Source of the DNA: Caulobacter sp048541825
GTDB lineage: Bacteria; Pseudomonadota; Alphaproteobacteria; Caulobacterales; Caulobacteraceae
Direction: 5' to 3'
NCBI RefSeq assembly: GCF_048541825.1
Contig: NZ_CP183332.1
Location: 744,001-808,000, forward strand
DNA length: 64,000 bases
Part shown: piece after piece, positions 16,987 to 25,409 of the stretch
How positions within the stretch are numbered: position 1 is the first letter of the stretch
Layout of the letters: every line of letters starts with the position of its first letter
Translations under genes and position numbers: made by a program
Notes under the pieces: model-generated
Told to the model about the DNA's origin: nothing
The model's input: the letters and a program-made list of their open reading frames with translations, nothing else
The model's database searches: none

Positions 16987-18419
16987 TCGAACTCTCAGCC
17001 TGCGACGCCGTCGCCGCCATGCGGGCGGGGGATATCACCGCCGAGGCCTATGCCGAGGCCCTTTTGGCGCAATGCGCGGCCGGCCGCGACCTCAACGCCT
17101 TCATCACCTTGGAGCCGGAGACGGTGCGCGAAGCGGCCCGCGCGGCCGACCGCCTGCGTGCGGCCAGCGGATCTCTGGGTCTGCTGCACGGCCTGCCGAT
17201 CCCGATCAAGGACAGCATCAACACCTGTGACCTGCGTACTACGGCCGGGACGCGGGCGCTGTCCAACTTCCATCCGGCGACCGACGCCACCGCCGTGGCG
17301 AAACTGCGCGCTGCCGGCGCCAGTGTGTTGGGCAAGACCAATCTGCACGAACTGTCGTTCGGCTGGACCAGCAACAATCAGGCCTTCGGGGCCGTGCGCA
17401 ATCCATATGATCCAAGTCGCATACCCGGCGGCAGCAGCGGCGGGACGGCTGCAGCCGTGGCGGCCCGGATGGCGCCGCTGGGTGTGGCGGAAGATACCCA
17501 AGGCTCGATCCGCGTGCCTGCCGCCCTTTGCGGGGTTTGCGGGTTTCGGCCGACCACGGGCCGCTACCCCAATGACGGGACGGCGCCGATCACGCCGCTG
17601 TTCGACCAGATCGGTCCGCACGCCCGCACGGTCGAAGACCTGGCGCTGTTCGACGCCGTGATGACCGGCGATCAGCGGCCGGTGGCGCCGGCGGACCTGC
17701 GCGGTCTGCGGCTGGGCATCGCCCGTGGCTTCTATTTCTCGGGCCTCGACCCCGAGGTCGAACAACAGATGGAGGCGGTGATGGACCGCCTGCGCGAGGC
17801 CGGCGTCGTACTGGTGGAGGCCGATATTCCTGACCTTGCGGGACTGGTCGCCCAGGTCACAGCGCCGATCCAGGTCCACGACGCCGCCGCGTCCTGGATC
17901 GCCTATCTGGAGGCCTGCGGCGCGCCCGTGAGCCTCGCCGAGTTGGTCGAGTCCGTCAGCCCTGACGTGAAGGCGGTGTTCGAGCGATTTGTGATGCCGG
18001 GCGCACCCTTGACGGTGCCGGAGGCTGCCTATGCCGCTGCCCGCGATGTCCACCGTCCGGCCCTGCAAAGGCTGTTCGCCGACTACTTCGCGCAACAGGG
18101 CGTCGCCGCCATGCTGTTTCCCGCCACCATGACGCCGGCCACCCTGATCGGTGAGGACGAGACGGTGATGATCGGCGGCGCCGCAATCTCCTTCCAGACC
18201 GCTATCGCCCGCAATATCAGCCCGGGCAGCACCGTGGGCCTGCCCGGGCTGGTCCTGCCGACCGGCCTGACCCGCGATACCGGTCTCCCGCTGGCGCTGG
18301 AACTTGACGGTCCTGCCGGCGGCGATCGCGACCTGCTCAGCCTCGGTCTCGCCATCCGCGCCCTGTTGCCGCCGATGCCGACGCCCGACCTGGCCGTGCG
18401 ACCAACAGGCCTGGCCTGA
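16983..18419 (+). CDS. amidase (amidase-signature family)
   Basis: 478 residues from the ATG at 16983, which overlaps the preceding stop (ATGA). The Ser-cisSer-Lys triad is visible: K76 in GLPIPIKDSIN, the cis-Ser in IPGGSSGGTAAAVAARM (151/152) and the nucleophile S175 in EDTQGSIRVPAALCG. The usual DTGGS is DTQGS here, a variant seen in some members. The C-terminal FPATMTPATLIG and TGLPLALELDGPAGGDRDLLSLG regions are typical. It hydrolyses an unknown amide. Coupling to the MetX-like hydrolase suggests a small catabolic unit. It is the last gene before com-mom. Confidence 0.92.
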   Translation: MIELSACDAVAAMRAGDITAEAYAEALLAQCAAGRDLNAFITLEPETVREAARAADRLRAASGSLGLLHGLPIPIKDSINTCDLRTTAGTRALSNFHPATDATAVAKLRAAGASVLGKTNLHELSFGWTSNNQAFGAVRNPYDPSRIPGGSSGGTAAAVAARMAPLGVAEDTQGSIRVPAALCGVCGFRPTTGRYPNDGTAPITPLFDQIGPHARTVEDLALFDAVMTGDQRPVAPADLRGLRLGIARGFYFSGLDPEVEQQMEAVMDRLREAGVVLVEADIPDLAGLVAQVTAPIQVHDAAASWIAYLEACGAPVSLAELVESVSPDVKAVFERFVMPGAPLTVPEAAYAAARDVHRPALQRLFADYFAQQGVAAMLFPATMTPATLIGEDETVMIGGAAISFQTAIARNISPGSTVGLPGLVLPTGLTRDTGLPLALELDGPAGGDRDLLSLGLAIRALLPPMPTPDLAVRPTGLA

Positions 18420-18721
18420 GGATTAACGAAAGGCGCCAGTGGCGGCTGCAGTCGCCCTGGCCAACAGGATGGCGCGGATCGCCTGGGCCTTGGTGGCTGG
18501 GCAGAAGCGCTATGGCTTGCCCGAGATGACTTGAACGGCCGCCCGCCCAGGGCGGGATCGGCACGCGGATAGTTGCCACGCACCGCCGCCGATCGCCGCC
18601 GATCGTGGACGGCCCATCCGCCCCAGCCATCGGGCGATGGCTTCAAGGCGTGGCGAGGAGCCTGCCGGAAATGAAAAGGTCCTGTAGCGCCCCTGATGCT
18701 CGCCGTGCGAGCCGGGTGGAG
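18420..18721. promoter_or_regulatory. region upstream of com with palindrome and tandem decamers
   Basis: No gene. A perfect palindrome CCCGCCC-A-GGGCGGG lies at 18542-18556, and a perfect tandem decamer (GCCGCCGATC twice) at 18585-18604. Four GATC sites occur between about 18476 and 18604. In phage Mu the com-mom promoter is controlled through GATC methylation, but these bacteria lack a Dam system as far as is known, so GATC spacing may mean little. No clear -35/-10 pair was found. Confidence 0.35.
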
Positions 18722-18838
18722 ATGAAGCCGTTGCGGTGTCGATCCTGCGGCCGGCTTCTTGCCCGGCAGGCGGTTGATGCGTCCGGTGAAATCGAAGTGG
18801 CCTGCCCGAGATGCAAGGCCGTCAATCAGTTTGGCTGA
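18722..18838 (+). CDS. com: Com-like zinc-finger translational activator of mom
   Basis: 38 residues from the ATG at 18722, behind GGGTGGAG; a longer open frame reaches 18605 but adds nothing family-like. The protein is a single Cys4 finger: C6-x-x-C9 (CRSC) and C28-x-x-C31 (CPRC), ending KAVNQFG. This matches phage Mu Com in position and pattern. Mu Com binds the mom message and opens its start site. The mom gene begins 16 bases after the stop, with a tandem decamer between them, so the Mu-style regulation may be kept. Confidence 0.8.
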   Translation: MKPLRCRSCGRLLARQAVDASGEIEVACPRCKAVNQFG

Positions 18839-18854
18839 GCGCCCCTGAGCGCCC
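18835..18854 (+). promoter_or_regulatory. tandem decamer at the com-mom junction
   Basis: CTGAGCGCCC is repeated twice without a gap. The first copy contains the com stop codon and the second ends immediately before the TTG start candidate of mom at 18855. It takes the position of the translation-inhibitor element that Com acts on in phage Mu, so it is a candidate Com-responsive site. Confidence 0.4.
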
Positions 18855-19565
18855 TTGAAACGGCTTGCAGCTATGGCGGCGGATTACCTGCTTGATGACC
18901 AGGCGGTGCTGTTTGGCGCGCGTCGTTCCAACGGCTTTGGCACCGCCCAATTCCAGGTTCGCGAAATACAGCGGGACCAAGCCAACGCGCTGATCCGTCG
19001 CCACCACTACAGCCACACGATCGTCGCCAATAGCTATGTCCACCTTGGGGTGATCATCGAGGGCGAACTTTTGGGGGTGCTGCAATTTGGCTATGCGATG
19101 AACCCGTCGTCCGGGGGCGCGGTGGTTGAGGGCACGGCCAATGACGAGTACCTTGAACTCAATCGCATGTGGCTTGATGACTTCGCGCCGCGCCTGAGCG
19201 AGAGTCGGGCGATTGCCTATGCGGTTCGCTATATTCGCCGCGCCTGGCCGTCGGTCAAATGGCTGCAATCCTTTGCCGATGAGCGTTGCGGTCTGAACGG
19301 CGCGGTCTATCAGGCCTGCAATTTCGTGTTTGTCGGCGAACACCTTTCGACCTTTTGGGAAGTCGACGGTGCGTTTTTCCACAATGTGATCATGACGGCC
19401 AAGGGCCGGGGCAGGGGTGAGCGGGGCGCCTGGCTTCGCACCAATGCCGATCGCGCGATCCGGCATGAGCTGCGGCAATTTCGCTATCTGTTCTTCATGG
19501 CCCCTCGTTTCCGCCGAGGCCTGAAGCTCGCCGTCCAGCCCTATCCCAAGGCGACCCGTCCATAG
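18855..19565 (+). CDS. mom: Mom-like DNA adenine modification protein
   Basis: 236 residues from a TTG at 18855, or 230 from the ATG at 18873; neither has a strong ribosome-binding site, as in Mu where mom translation depends on Com. The core is Mom/GNAT-like: QANALIRRHHYSHTIVANSYVHLGVIIEGELLGVLQFGYAMNP, then YLELNRMWLDD, then VKWLQSFADERCGLNGAVYQACNFVFVGEH. Mu Mom converts certain adenines in DNA to a carbamoylmethyl form and protects against restriction. With com directly upstream, the assignment is firm in context. Its effect here would be hypermodification of island, phage or host DNA. Confidence 0.87.
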   Translation: MKRLAAMAADYLLDDQAVLFGARRSNGFGTAQFQVREIQRDQANALIRRHHYSHTIVANSYVHLGVIIEGELLGVLQFGYAMNPSSGGAVVEGTANDEYLELNRMWLDDFAPRLSESRAIAYAVRYIRRAWPSVKWLQSFADERCGLNGAVYQACNFVFVGEHLSTFWEVDGAFFHNVIMTAKGRGRGERGAWLRTNADRAIRHELRQFRYLFFMAPRFRRGLKLAVQPYPKATRP

Positions 19566-20260
19566 GACGATCCCGCGACCAGCGGGTGCGAGCCGGGTGT
19601 AACCCCCGGGGGTCGCTCCAGACTTCGGTGGCGTGTGAGGGTGTGTGAACGCGGTGCGCGCTGTTGCGCCAGGCGTGGCCGTGGGCGGCGCGGGGTCGTG
19701 TCCCACCGCGTGGTGTAGCTGAGACGACAGGGTCGTCCCGATCGATGGCCTAGCGGATCGGTCAGGCGGCCCCGAGGGGCAGGTTGACGAGGGGATCATC
19801 GCTCAAAGGCACGACGCTTTCCACCGCCTTGCCGCTCACTCGCTACGGCGCCCATTGAGGGGCGCGCTTCGCGAGCGGCAAGGCTTCCGCCCAGCTACAT
19901 CACGTCCGGGGACACGACCTTGGGCATATCAGCGAACCGCTGAAAAACGAGCCCGCCTGAAGTCCTGATAGGGCAATGTAGTGAGCCAGTGGGTTCGCAC
20001 AATCAGTCAAGCTCACTGCCGGACAATCAGCGTAGCCGTGACGCCAATTATAAAGCAGCAAACGGCGACTTCGTTCTGTGCGCGTACTTTCTCGGCTTGC
20101 TCAGTGATTGTGCGTCGGAATTGGGAATATGTCTCGGAACGAGGGCAGCCCTAAGAAACATTGGTTAATGGCGTGCTCAGAGGTTGTGTCTCTCAATTCG
20201 ACTTAGTAAAGGCTTTCTTAACTTGGGCTGCGGTCCGGCAAGAGCGCTTGGTGGGGATCG
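19566..20260. other. 695-base intergenic region between mom and the polysaccharide locus
   Basis: No gene supported. It contains a palindromic CCCCCGGGGG run near 19606 after mom, a long imperfect inverted repeat at 19826-19884, and a composition change from GC-rich to AT-richer sequence after about 19900 where the polysaccharide locus begins. The sugar-transferase promoter must lie near its right end, but no clear consensus was found. Confidence 0.45.
19826..19884. repeat. long imperfect inverted repeat
   Basis: Outer arms GCCTTGCCGCTC (19826-19837) and GAGCGGCAAGGC (19873-19884) pair perfectly over 12 bp. An inner pair GCGCCC / GGGGCGC closes around ATTGA. The whole could fold as a 59-base cruciform or hairpin. 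It lies at the boundary between the com-mom segment and the polysaccharide locus and has no T-tract. Confidence 0.55.
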
Positions 20261-20914
20261 ATGCTCGTAGCAACTGGCCTGCCTTCCGAGACGTCTAGCG
20301 TGGACGACAAGCTGCCGCGCGTCGTGATCGATCCATATAAGCGCGCGCTCGACATTCTTGTCGCTGGCTCAGCGTTGTTGTTTTTTGCGCCAGTGCTAGT
20401 GCTCGTGGGCATTCTCATAAAGCTGGAATCTCGCGGTCCGGTGCTCTTTCGTCAGGCGCGGGGCGGCCTGTACGGTGAGGCGTTCACCATCTTCAAGTTC
20501 CGATCCATGCGGTGCGCGGAGAATGGCGGCAGAGTCGTGCAAGCTTCGCGAGACGATCACCGCGTCACGAAGATTGGCCGTTTCATCCGCAAGACCAGCG
20601 TTGATGAACTTCCCCAACTTCTGAATGTACTGATGGGCGACATGTCCATCGTGGGGCCACGGCCTCATGCCCTGGCCCATGATGTCGAATATGGCGCTGT
20701 CATTGCGCGCTACAGCCTGCGTTTCCGCGCCAAGCCGGGGCTGACCGGGCTCGCTCAAATCAGGGGATTGCGCGGTGGCACCGACGGGGTTCAAGCGATG
20801 GCCGCCCGGGTCGAGGCTGACATCGAGTATGTCGAGGGTTGGACATTCGGCTCAGATGTCCGGATTCTGCTGCTGACGCTTCCGCATCTCTTACTTGCTG
20901 AGAATGCCTACTAA
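20261..20914 (+). CDS. undecaprenyl-phosphate sugar-1-phosphate transferase (initiating glycosyltransferase)
   Basis: 217 residues, ribosome-binding site GGGGATCG before the ATG. One hydrophobic segment (ALDILVAGSALLFFAPVLVLVGILIKL) is followed by the bacterial sugar transferase domain: GPVLFRQARGGLYGEAFTIFKFRSMR, then TKIGRFIRKTSVDELPQLLNVLMGDMSIVGPRPH, then RFRAKPGLTGLAQI. These are the monotopic PssY/WcaJ-type enzymes that put the first hexose-1-phosphate on the lipid carrier at the inner membrane. It is the short form without the extra N-terminal helices and CoA-binding domain. It heads the polysaccharide locus. Confidence 0.93.
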   Translation: MLVATGLPSETSSVDDKLPRVVIDPYKRALDILVAGSALLFFAPVLVLVGILIKLESRGPVLFRQARGGLYGEAFTIFKFRSMRCAENGGRVVQASRDDHRVTKIGRFIRKTSVDELPQLLNVLMGDMSIVGPRPHALAHDVEYGAVIARYSLRFRAKPGLTGLAQIRGLRGGTDGVQAMAARVEADIEYVEGWTFGSDVRILLLTLPHLLLAENAY

Positions 20915-21090
20915 CCGCCCAGCTGTCGGGCTAGGTAATGTAAGTCTACCAAGCGGCCGAAGAGCCCGTAGAGACACCGCGTTAGGGCTCAGTGGTTGTT
21001 TAAGTCCTGTCGGCGCAGCTTGGCGCGGCGGAGAATCGTTTTGAAACTTTTTGTCTTGCACCTGTTGGGCGAGAATTCAGTGGGGGATTT

Positions 21091-22398
21091 ATGCGCGTAG
21101 CGATGATTGGCACGGGCTATGTGGGCCTGGTGTCGGGGGCATGCTTTGCTGATTTCGGTCACGTGGTGACCTGCATCGACAAGGATCCGAGCAAGATCGA
21201 GCGGCTGGAGAAGGGCGAGATCCCAATCTTTGAGCCGGGGCTTGATGATCTTGTCGCCCGCAATGTTCGCGAAGGCCGGCTGTTCTTCACGCTGGAAGGC
21301 GCCGACGCGATCAAGAACGCCGACGCGGTGTTCATCGCCGTGGGCACGCCCACCCGTCGCGGCGACGGTCACGCCGACCTGTCCTATGTCTACGCCGCCG
21401 CCGAGGAGATCGCCGGCCTGATCGACGGCTTCACGGTCATCGTCACCAAGTCGACCGTGCCGGTCGGTACTGGCGACGAGGTCGAGGCGATCATCAAGCG
21501 GGTTCGCCCGGACGCCCAGTTCGCCGTGGTCTCCAACCCCGAGTTCCTGCGCGAAGGCGCGGCCATCGAGGACTTCAAGCGACCCGACCGCGTGGTGGTC
21601 GGCACCGAAGACGAGCGCGCCCAGGCGGTGATGCGCGAGCTCTACCGCCCGCTGTCGCTGAACGAGACGCCGATCGTCTTCACCGGCCGCCGCACCAGCG
21701 AGCTGATCAAGTATGCCGCCAACGCCTTCCTGGCCATGAAGATCACCTTCATCAACGAGATGGCCGACCTGTGCGAAAAGGTCGGGGCCGACGTTCAGCA
21801 GGTGGCCAAGGGTATCGGCCTGGACAAGCGCATCGGCGGCAAGTTCCTCAATGCCGGACCCGGCTATGGCGGCTCATGCTTTCCCAAGGACACCATCGCC
21901 CTGGTCCGCACGGCCCAGCAATACGGCGCGCCGGTCAAGCTGATCGAGACCACGGTGGCCGTGAACGACGCCCGCAAGAAGGCCATGGCCACCAAGGTCG
22001 CCGACGCCATCGGCCTGTCCGATCTGACCGGCAAGACGATCGGCGTGCTGGGCGTGACCTTCAAGCCCAACACCGACGACATGCGCGACGCGCCCAGCCT
22101 CGACATCCTGCCGGCCCTGCAGGCCATGGGCGCCAGGGTGCAGGCCTATGACCCCGAAGGCGCCAAGGAAGCGGCCCACATGCTGCCCGGCGTCGCGTTC
22201 AAGACCGGCGCCTACGAGGCCGCCGAAGGCGCCGACGCCCTGGTGATCCTGACCGAGTGGGACCAGTTCCGGGCTCTGGATCTGGACCGCCTGAAGCTGC
22301 TGATGAACAGCCCCGTCGTCGTCGACCTGCGCAATGTCTACAAGCCCAGCGATATGGTGCGCCACGGCTTCACCTACGCGTCGATAGGTCGAGAATAA
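21091..22398 (+). CDS. ugd: UDP-glucose/GDP-mannose dehydrogenase family, probable UDP-glucose 6-dehydrogenase
   Basis: 435 residues; ribosome-binding site GGGGGATTT. The N-terminal NAD-binding motif is MRVAMIGTGYVGLVSGACFADFGH, the substrate region is VSNPEFLREGAAIEDFKRPDRVVVG, and the catalytic cysteine is in GPGYGGSCFPKDTIAL. The C-terminal domain has VTFKPNTDDMRDAPSLDILPAL. The features favour UDP-glucose dehydrogenase, making UDP-glucuronate for the polymer. Composition here is GC-rich, unlike the next gene, so this gene may be of local origin within a mosaic locus. Confidence 0.93.
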   Translation: MRVAMIGTGYVGLVSGACFADFGHVVTCIDKDPSKIERLEKGEIPIFEPGLDDLVARNVREGRLFFTLEGADAIKNADAVFIAVGTPTRRGDGHADLSYVYAAAEEIAGLIDGFTVIVTKSTVPVGTGDEVEAIIKRVRPDAQFAVVSNPEFLREGAAIEDFKRPDRVVVGTEDERAQAVMRELYRPLSLNETPIVFTGRRTSELIKYAANAFLAMKITFINEMADLCEKVGADVQQVAKGIGLDKRIGGKFLNAGPGYGGSCFPKDTIALVRTAQQYGAPVKLIETTVAVNDARKKAMATKVADAIGLSDLTGKTIGVLGVTFKPNTDDMRDAPSLDILPALQAMGARVQAYDPEGAKEAAHMLPGVAFKTGAYEAAEGADALVILTEWDQFRALDLDRLKLLMNSPVVVDLRNVYKPSDMVRHGFTYASIGRE

Positions 22399-22450
22399 CC
22401 AACCTCTCAGCTATGCCGTTCAGCGAAACCTTTCAATATCGGATTATACA

Positions 22451-23596
22451 ATGCATTTGACGTCGGGAGGCTGCCATGCGTTGAAGGTTGGGATCCTGGA
22501 TCCATTGGGCCGTCACGGCGGACTTCACTATTATACCGATGGTCTCGCTACAGGTTTAAGTGAATCTGGCATCGAAACCTGCGTCTATATCTTGGACGTG
22601 ACGGGCGAAGGCGAGGATAAAGCTTATCGTTCCAAAGTGGCGTTCGGCGGAATATATGGTGGCGATCCGGCCTGGCTCCGGGGGTTGCGATTTGCAAAAG
22701 GGCTACTCAGGGCATTCTGGGATGCGCGCGCGAACCAAATAGATATTATACATATTCACTGCTTCCACTATGATATTCGCGAAATCCTAACTGCCGTTTT
22801 GACGATCCTGTTCGGTATGAAGCTCGTAGTGACGCTTCACGATATCGATAGCTTTGGGCACAGTGACGGTCGACTGGGGCGCTGGAGCATCACGCGAATA
22901 GCTCGTGGCCTTATTGTCCATAATCAATTCTCCCTGCGTGCAATTCGGTCTGGAGCAAAGCTCTCCGCGCCCGTGGCGGTCATTCCGCACGGGCACTACG
23001 TAGATGCCTATCCTGCTCCGCCTGAACGGGGAGCCGCGCGTGAAGCTCTGGGGCTCCAGGGAGACGCCTTCCTGGCATTATTCTTTGGCAATCCACGGGC
23101 TGAAAAGGGCCTCGACCTGCTGACGGATGCCTTGATAGCCCGCCCGGATCTTCCGATCGTACTGGTCGTGGCTGGAAAGATGAGGCCAGAGAAAGTTTCT
23201 GAACTTCAGGCGCTGGGGACCGGCTTGCTGCGCGGCCGGCTGCACGTTAATGGTAAGCATATATCCGATGAAGATGCCGAGGCTTACTATAGGGCCAGCA
23301 ATTTGGTCGTTGTTCCTTACCGGCGAATTTACGAGAGCGGCGTGACAATCATGGCTCAAAGCTTTGCGCGTGCGATACTCTGCAGTGACCTGCCGCCGCT
23401 GATCGCCTCCGTTGGCGACACTGGTCGAGTTTTTAGGGCCGGTGACAGTGAAAGCCTCTCAGACGCTCTAAGCCTTGCCTATGACGATGCCGACAACCTT
23501 GATGACCTTGGCCAGCGTGGGCAGGAAAAGGCGCGTGAAGAGCGCAACTGGCGTGATATAGGAAATGCTACGGCTAAATTTTACGCCAGCCTCTAG
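22451..23596 (+). CDS. glycosyltransferase, GT4-like
   Basis: 381 residues from the ATG at 22451. A TTG at 22481 gives MKVGILDPLGRHGG and is preceded by GGGAGG at a better distance, so it may be the true start. The N-terminal GLHYYTDGLATGLSESG is typical of the GT-B acceptor domain. The C-terminal donor domain has LFFGNPRAEKGLDLLTDAL and VVPYRRIYESGVTIMAQSFARAI with the E of the EX7E motif. It uses a nucleotide-sugar donor to extend the lipid-linked glycan in the cytoplasm. AT-richer than its neighbour ugd, suggesting transfer. Converges on the acetyltransferase gene. Confidence 0.85.
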   Translation: MHLTSGGCHALKVGILDPLGRHGGLHYYTDGLATGLSESGIETCVYILDVTGEGEDKAYRSKVAFGGIYGGDPAWLRGLRFAKGLLRAFWDARANQIDIIHIHCFHYDIREILTAVLTILFGMKLVVTLHDIDSFGHSDGRLGRWSITRIARGLIVHNQFSLRAIRSGAKLSAPVAVIPHGHYVDAYPAPPERGAAREALGLQGDAFLALFFGNPRAEKGLDLLTDALIARPDLPIVLVVAGKMRPEKVSELQALGTGLLRGRLHVNGKHISDEDAEAYYRASNLVVVPYRRIYESGVTIMAQSFARAILCSDLPPLIASVGDTGRVFRAGDSESLSDALSLAYDDADNLDDLGQRGQEKAREERNWRDIGNATAKFYASL

Positions 23597-23607
23597 CCAC
23601 GAGTGGC

Positions 23608-24126
23608 CTAATCGCTGGAGGCGAGCTCACGTATTGGCTTCGCGGGCACGCCCCCATAGAGGCTGTTTGCAGGTACGTTTTTTGTAACCACAGCGCCCGC
23701 GGCTACGATAGCTCCCTCGCCGATGTTCACGCCGGGTAAGATCGTTACGTTCGCTCCGATCCACGCCCCTTTTCCAACTACGATCGGTGCGGATACGGCG
23801 GCCCCGGCGCGACATTCAGCCGGGCCGACCTGGTGGGCGCTGGTGACGAAAACGCAGCGCATTCCAATGCGGACGTTCTCAGCGAGAGAAATCCAGTCCG
23901 ACGCATCGAAGAAGCAGTCATAGTTTATAAAGACGCCCCTTGCTATGCGAATTCTCCTTGAACTAATAAAGCAACGGGGGGATATGTGGGATCTTTCTAC
24001 CTTGCATCCCAGCGCCAATAACAAAAGCCATCGGCCAACCGAAGGTATTAGCGCCGAAGATGCTATTCCATTGAAGAATAGATCTCTAAAAAACTGCCGC
24101 CAAGTCTGCAAAGCGATTTTCAACAT
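23608..24126 (-). CDS. left-handed beta-helix O-acetyltransferase (WcaF/NodL-like)
   Basis: 172 residues. Hexapeptide-repeat strands run through CKVERSHISPRCFISSRRIRIARGVFINYDCFFDASDWISLAENVRIG. The catalytic histidine is in FVTSAHQVGPAE, and the closing repeats are PIVVGKGAWIGANVTILPGVNIGEGAIVAAGAVVTKNVPANSLYGGVPAKPIRE. This is the maltose/colanic-acid acetyltransferase group, acetylating a sugar of the polymer with acetyl-CoA. It is the last gene of the long reverse-strand polysaccharide operon. Confidence 0.88.
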   Translation of the reverse strand: MLKIALQTWRQFFRDLFFNGIASSALIPSVGRWLLLLALGCKVERSHISPRCFISSRRIRIARGVFINYDCFFDASDWISLAENVRIGMRCVFVTSAHQVGPAECRAGAAVSAPIVVGKGAWIGANVTILPGVNIGEGAIVAAGAVVTKNVPANSLYGGVPAKPIRELASSD

Positions 24127-24158
24127 AATACGAATTATTCACAATTAATCATTGTTGG

Positions 24159-25409
24159 CTACCAGCCGGCCAGCAAAAGTGATGCTGCCGTCGCGAGCGT
24201 GGAAAGCGAGGCAACCGCAAGTAGCCTGTGCCTGAGTGCGCAGCCACACACAAATGTCGTTACGCATTGCGAGATCATATAGGCAGCGAAATATCCTGAC
24301 GCGCTCGGCCTTGCGGTGAGCATGAAGGCGACACATGTCGCCAACACCAGATCTGCCAGCGCCTTGATCATCACCAATTTTGCGAGGCGACGCGCATTGA
24401 CCTCTCGCATCACAAGTGGCGACGCAACTAGACAAGCTAGCCATGAGATCAATACAAACCCGTGACCGGCGGTCTCTAGATGCAGCACCCGGGCTAGGAA
24501 CATCGCGGCCGCGCCGCAAGCCGTAGCAGCGATCATAAAAATGGTCGGGAAGAGGCCGTTACTTTCACTGCGCAAAAGCCAATTATAGCGCACCAGCAGG
24601 ATGGAGTTGACGCCCAAACTGACCAGCGCAGTGCCTATGCGGGCACAGATGAAGAGTGTCGTTGTCGAGCCCGCCGGCAACTGGGCTGTCGCGGTGATGA
24701 AGAAGGTGGGTAGTACAGTGCTTGTCACAACGCCTATAACGAGGGCAGCGGCATGAAGAAGTTGGTTGCGCATGGACTCCGAAACAACTGCTTCCTCCGC
24801 GCCCACCGTCTCCAGTTCCGCAGGCGGGCGGTGCCTGATGAGCAATAATAAAGCCCCGCTCAGTATGGCCCAAGTCAACGCGGGCGCGACGCTGCCCAAG
24901 GCGGAGGTTCGCAGAAACAGCGCGCTGATCGCCGCAGCGATGGTCAATCCACTGTTGGGAGCGATCGTAATCGCGGCCAAAAGCAGTGGTCGTCCCTGGC
25001 AGGCCTCCCTCACGGCGGTCGTCCCGGCCAAGGCTAGGAAGGCTCCGCCGAGACCGAAGCTCGACATGATGGTTATGATTTGCCACGGTAGGAGTCTGTT
25101 TTCCTCAGACCCGCGGAAGATTAACGCTGTAGCGACGACAGCAAGAACAAGCGAAAAGAGCGCAGAGCCGCGTCCAAATAAATTCCAGTGGCTGAAATGC
25201 GGTCGTCCTATCGCCATGGAATAAATCACGCCCAGAACGATTCCAGAGAAAGCTCCATTCCCTGCCTGTATAGCTACAGAATAAACGTCAGAAACCTCAA
25301 ATCCTAGAAACGGCAGTATGAATAGGCCAGTGGCGGAAATAGCCTGGGATGCAAGCGTTGCTACTAGAACGGGGCCAAATTTACTGAAGAGATCCGTGGG
25401 GATTTTCAT
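24159..25409 (-). CDS. polytopic membrane protein, probable Wzx-type flippase
   Basis: 416 residues from the ATG at 25409, which overlaps the stop of the upstream glycosyltransferase gene in an ATGA. At least ten hydrophobic helices are spread over the whole length (for example VLVATLASQAISATGLFILPFLGF, IITIMSSFGLGGAFLALAG, LLHAAALVIGVVTSTVLPTFFI, LVLATCVAFMLTA). Size, topology and place among glycosyltransferase genes fit the MATE/MOP-type flippase that moves the lipid-linked repeat unit across the inner membrane. Sequence motifs of Wzx are weak, so the role is inferred largely from context. Confidence 0.7.
   Translation of the reverse strand: MKIPTDLFSKFGPVLVATLASQAISATGLFILPFLGFEVSDVYSVAIQAGNGAFSGIVLGVIYSMAIGRPHFSHWNLFGRGSALFSLVLAVVATALIFRGSEENRLLPWQIITIMSSFGLGGAFLALAGTTAVREACQGRPLLLAAITIAPNSGLTIAAAISALFLRTSALGSVAPALTWAILSGALLLLIRHRPPAELETVGAEEAVVSESMRNQLLHAAALVIGVVTSTVLPTFFITATAQLPAGSTTTLFICARIGTALVSLGVNSILLVRYNWLLRSESNGLFPTIFMIAATACGAAAMFLARVLHLETAGHGFVLISWLACLVASPLVMREVNARRLAKLVMIKALADLVLATCVAFMLTARPSASGYFAAYMISQCVTTFVCGCALRHRLLAVASLSTLATAASLLLAGW

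Noticed and set aside
18822..19799. 325-codon reverse frame opposite mom
   Set aside because: No family features; the forward strand carries Mom motifs in the right order directly after com.
9142..20260. Whole left part as a complete prophage
   Set aside because: No terminase, portal, capsid, tail or lysis genes were recognised; the content fits a satellite or remnant.
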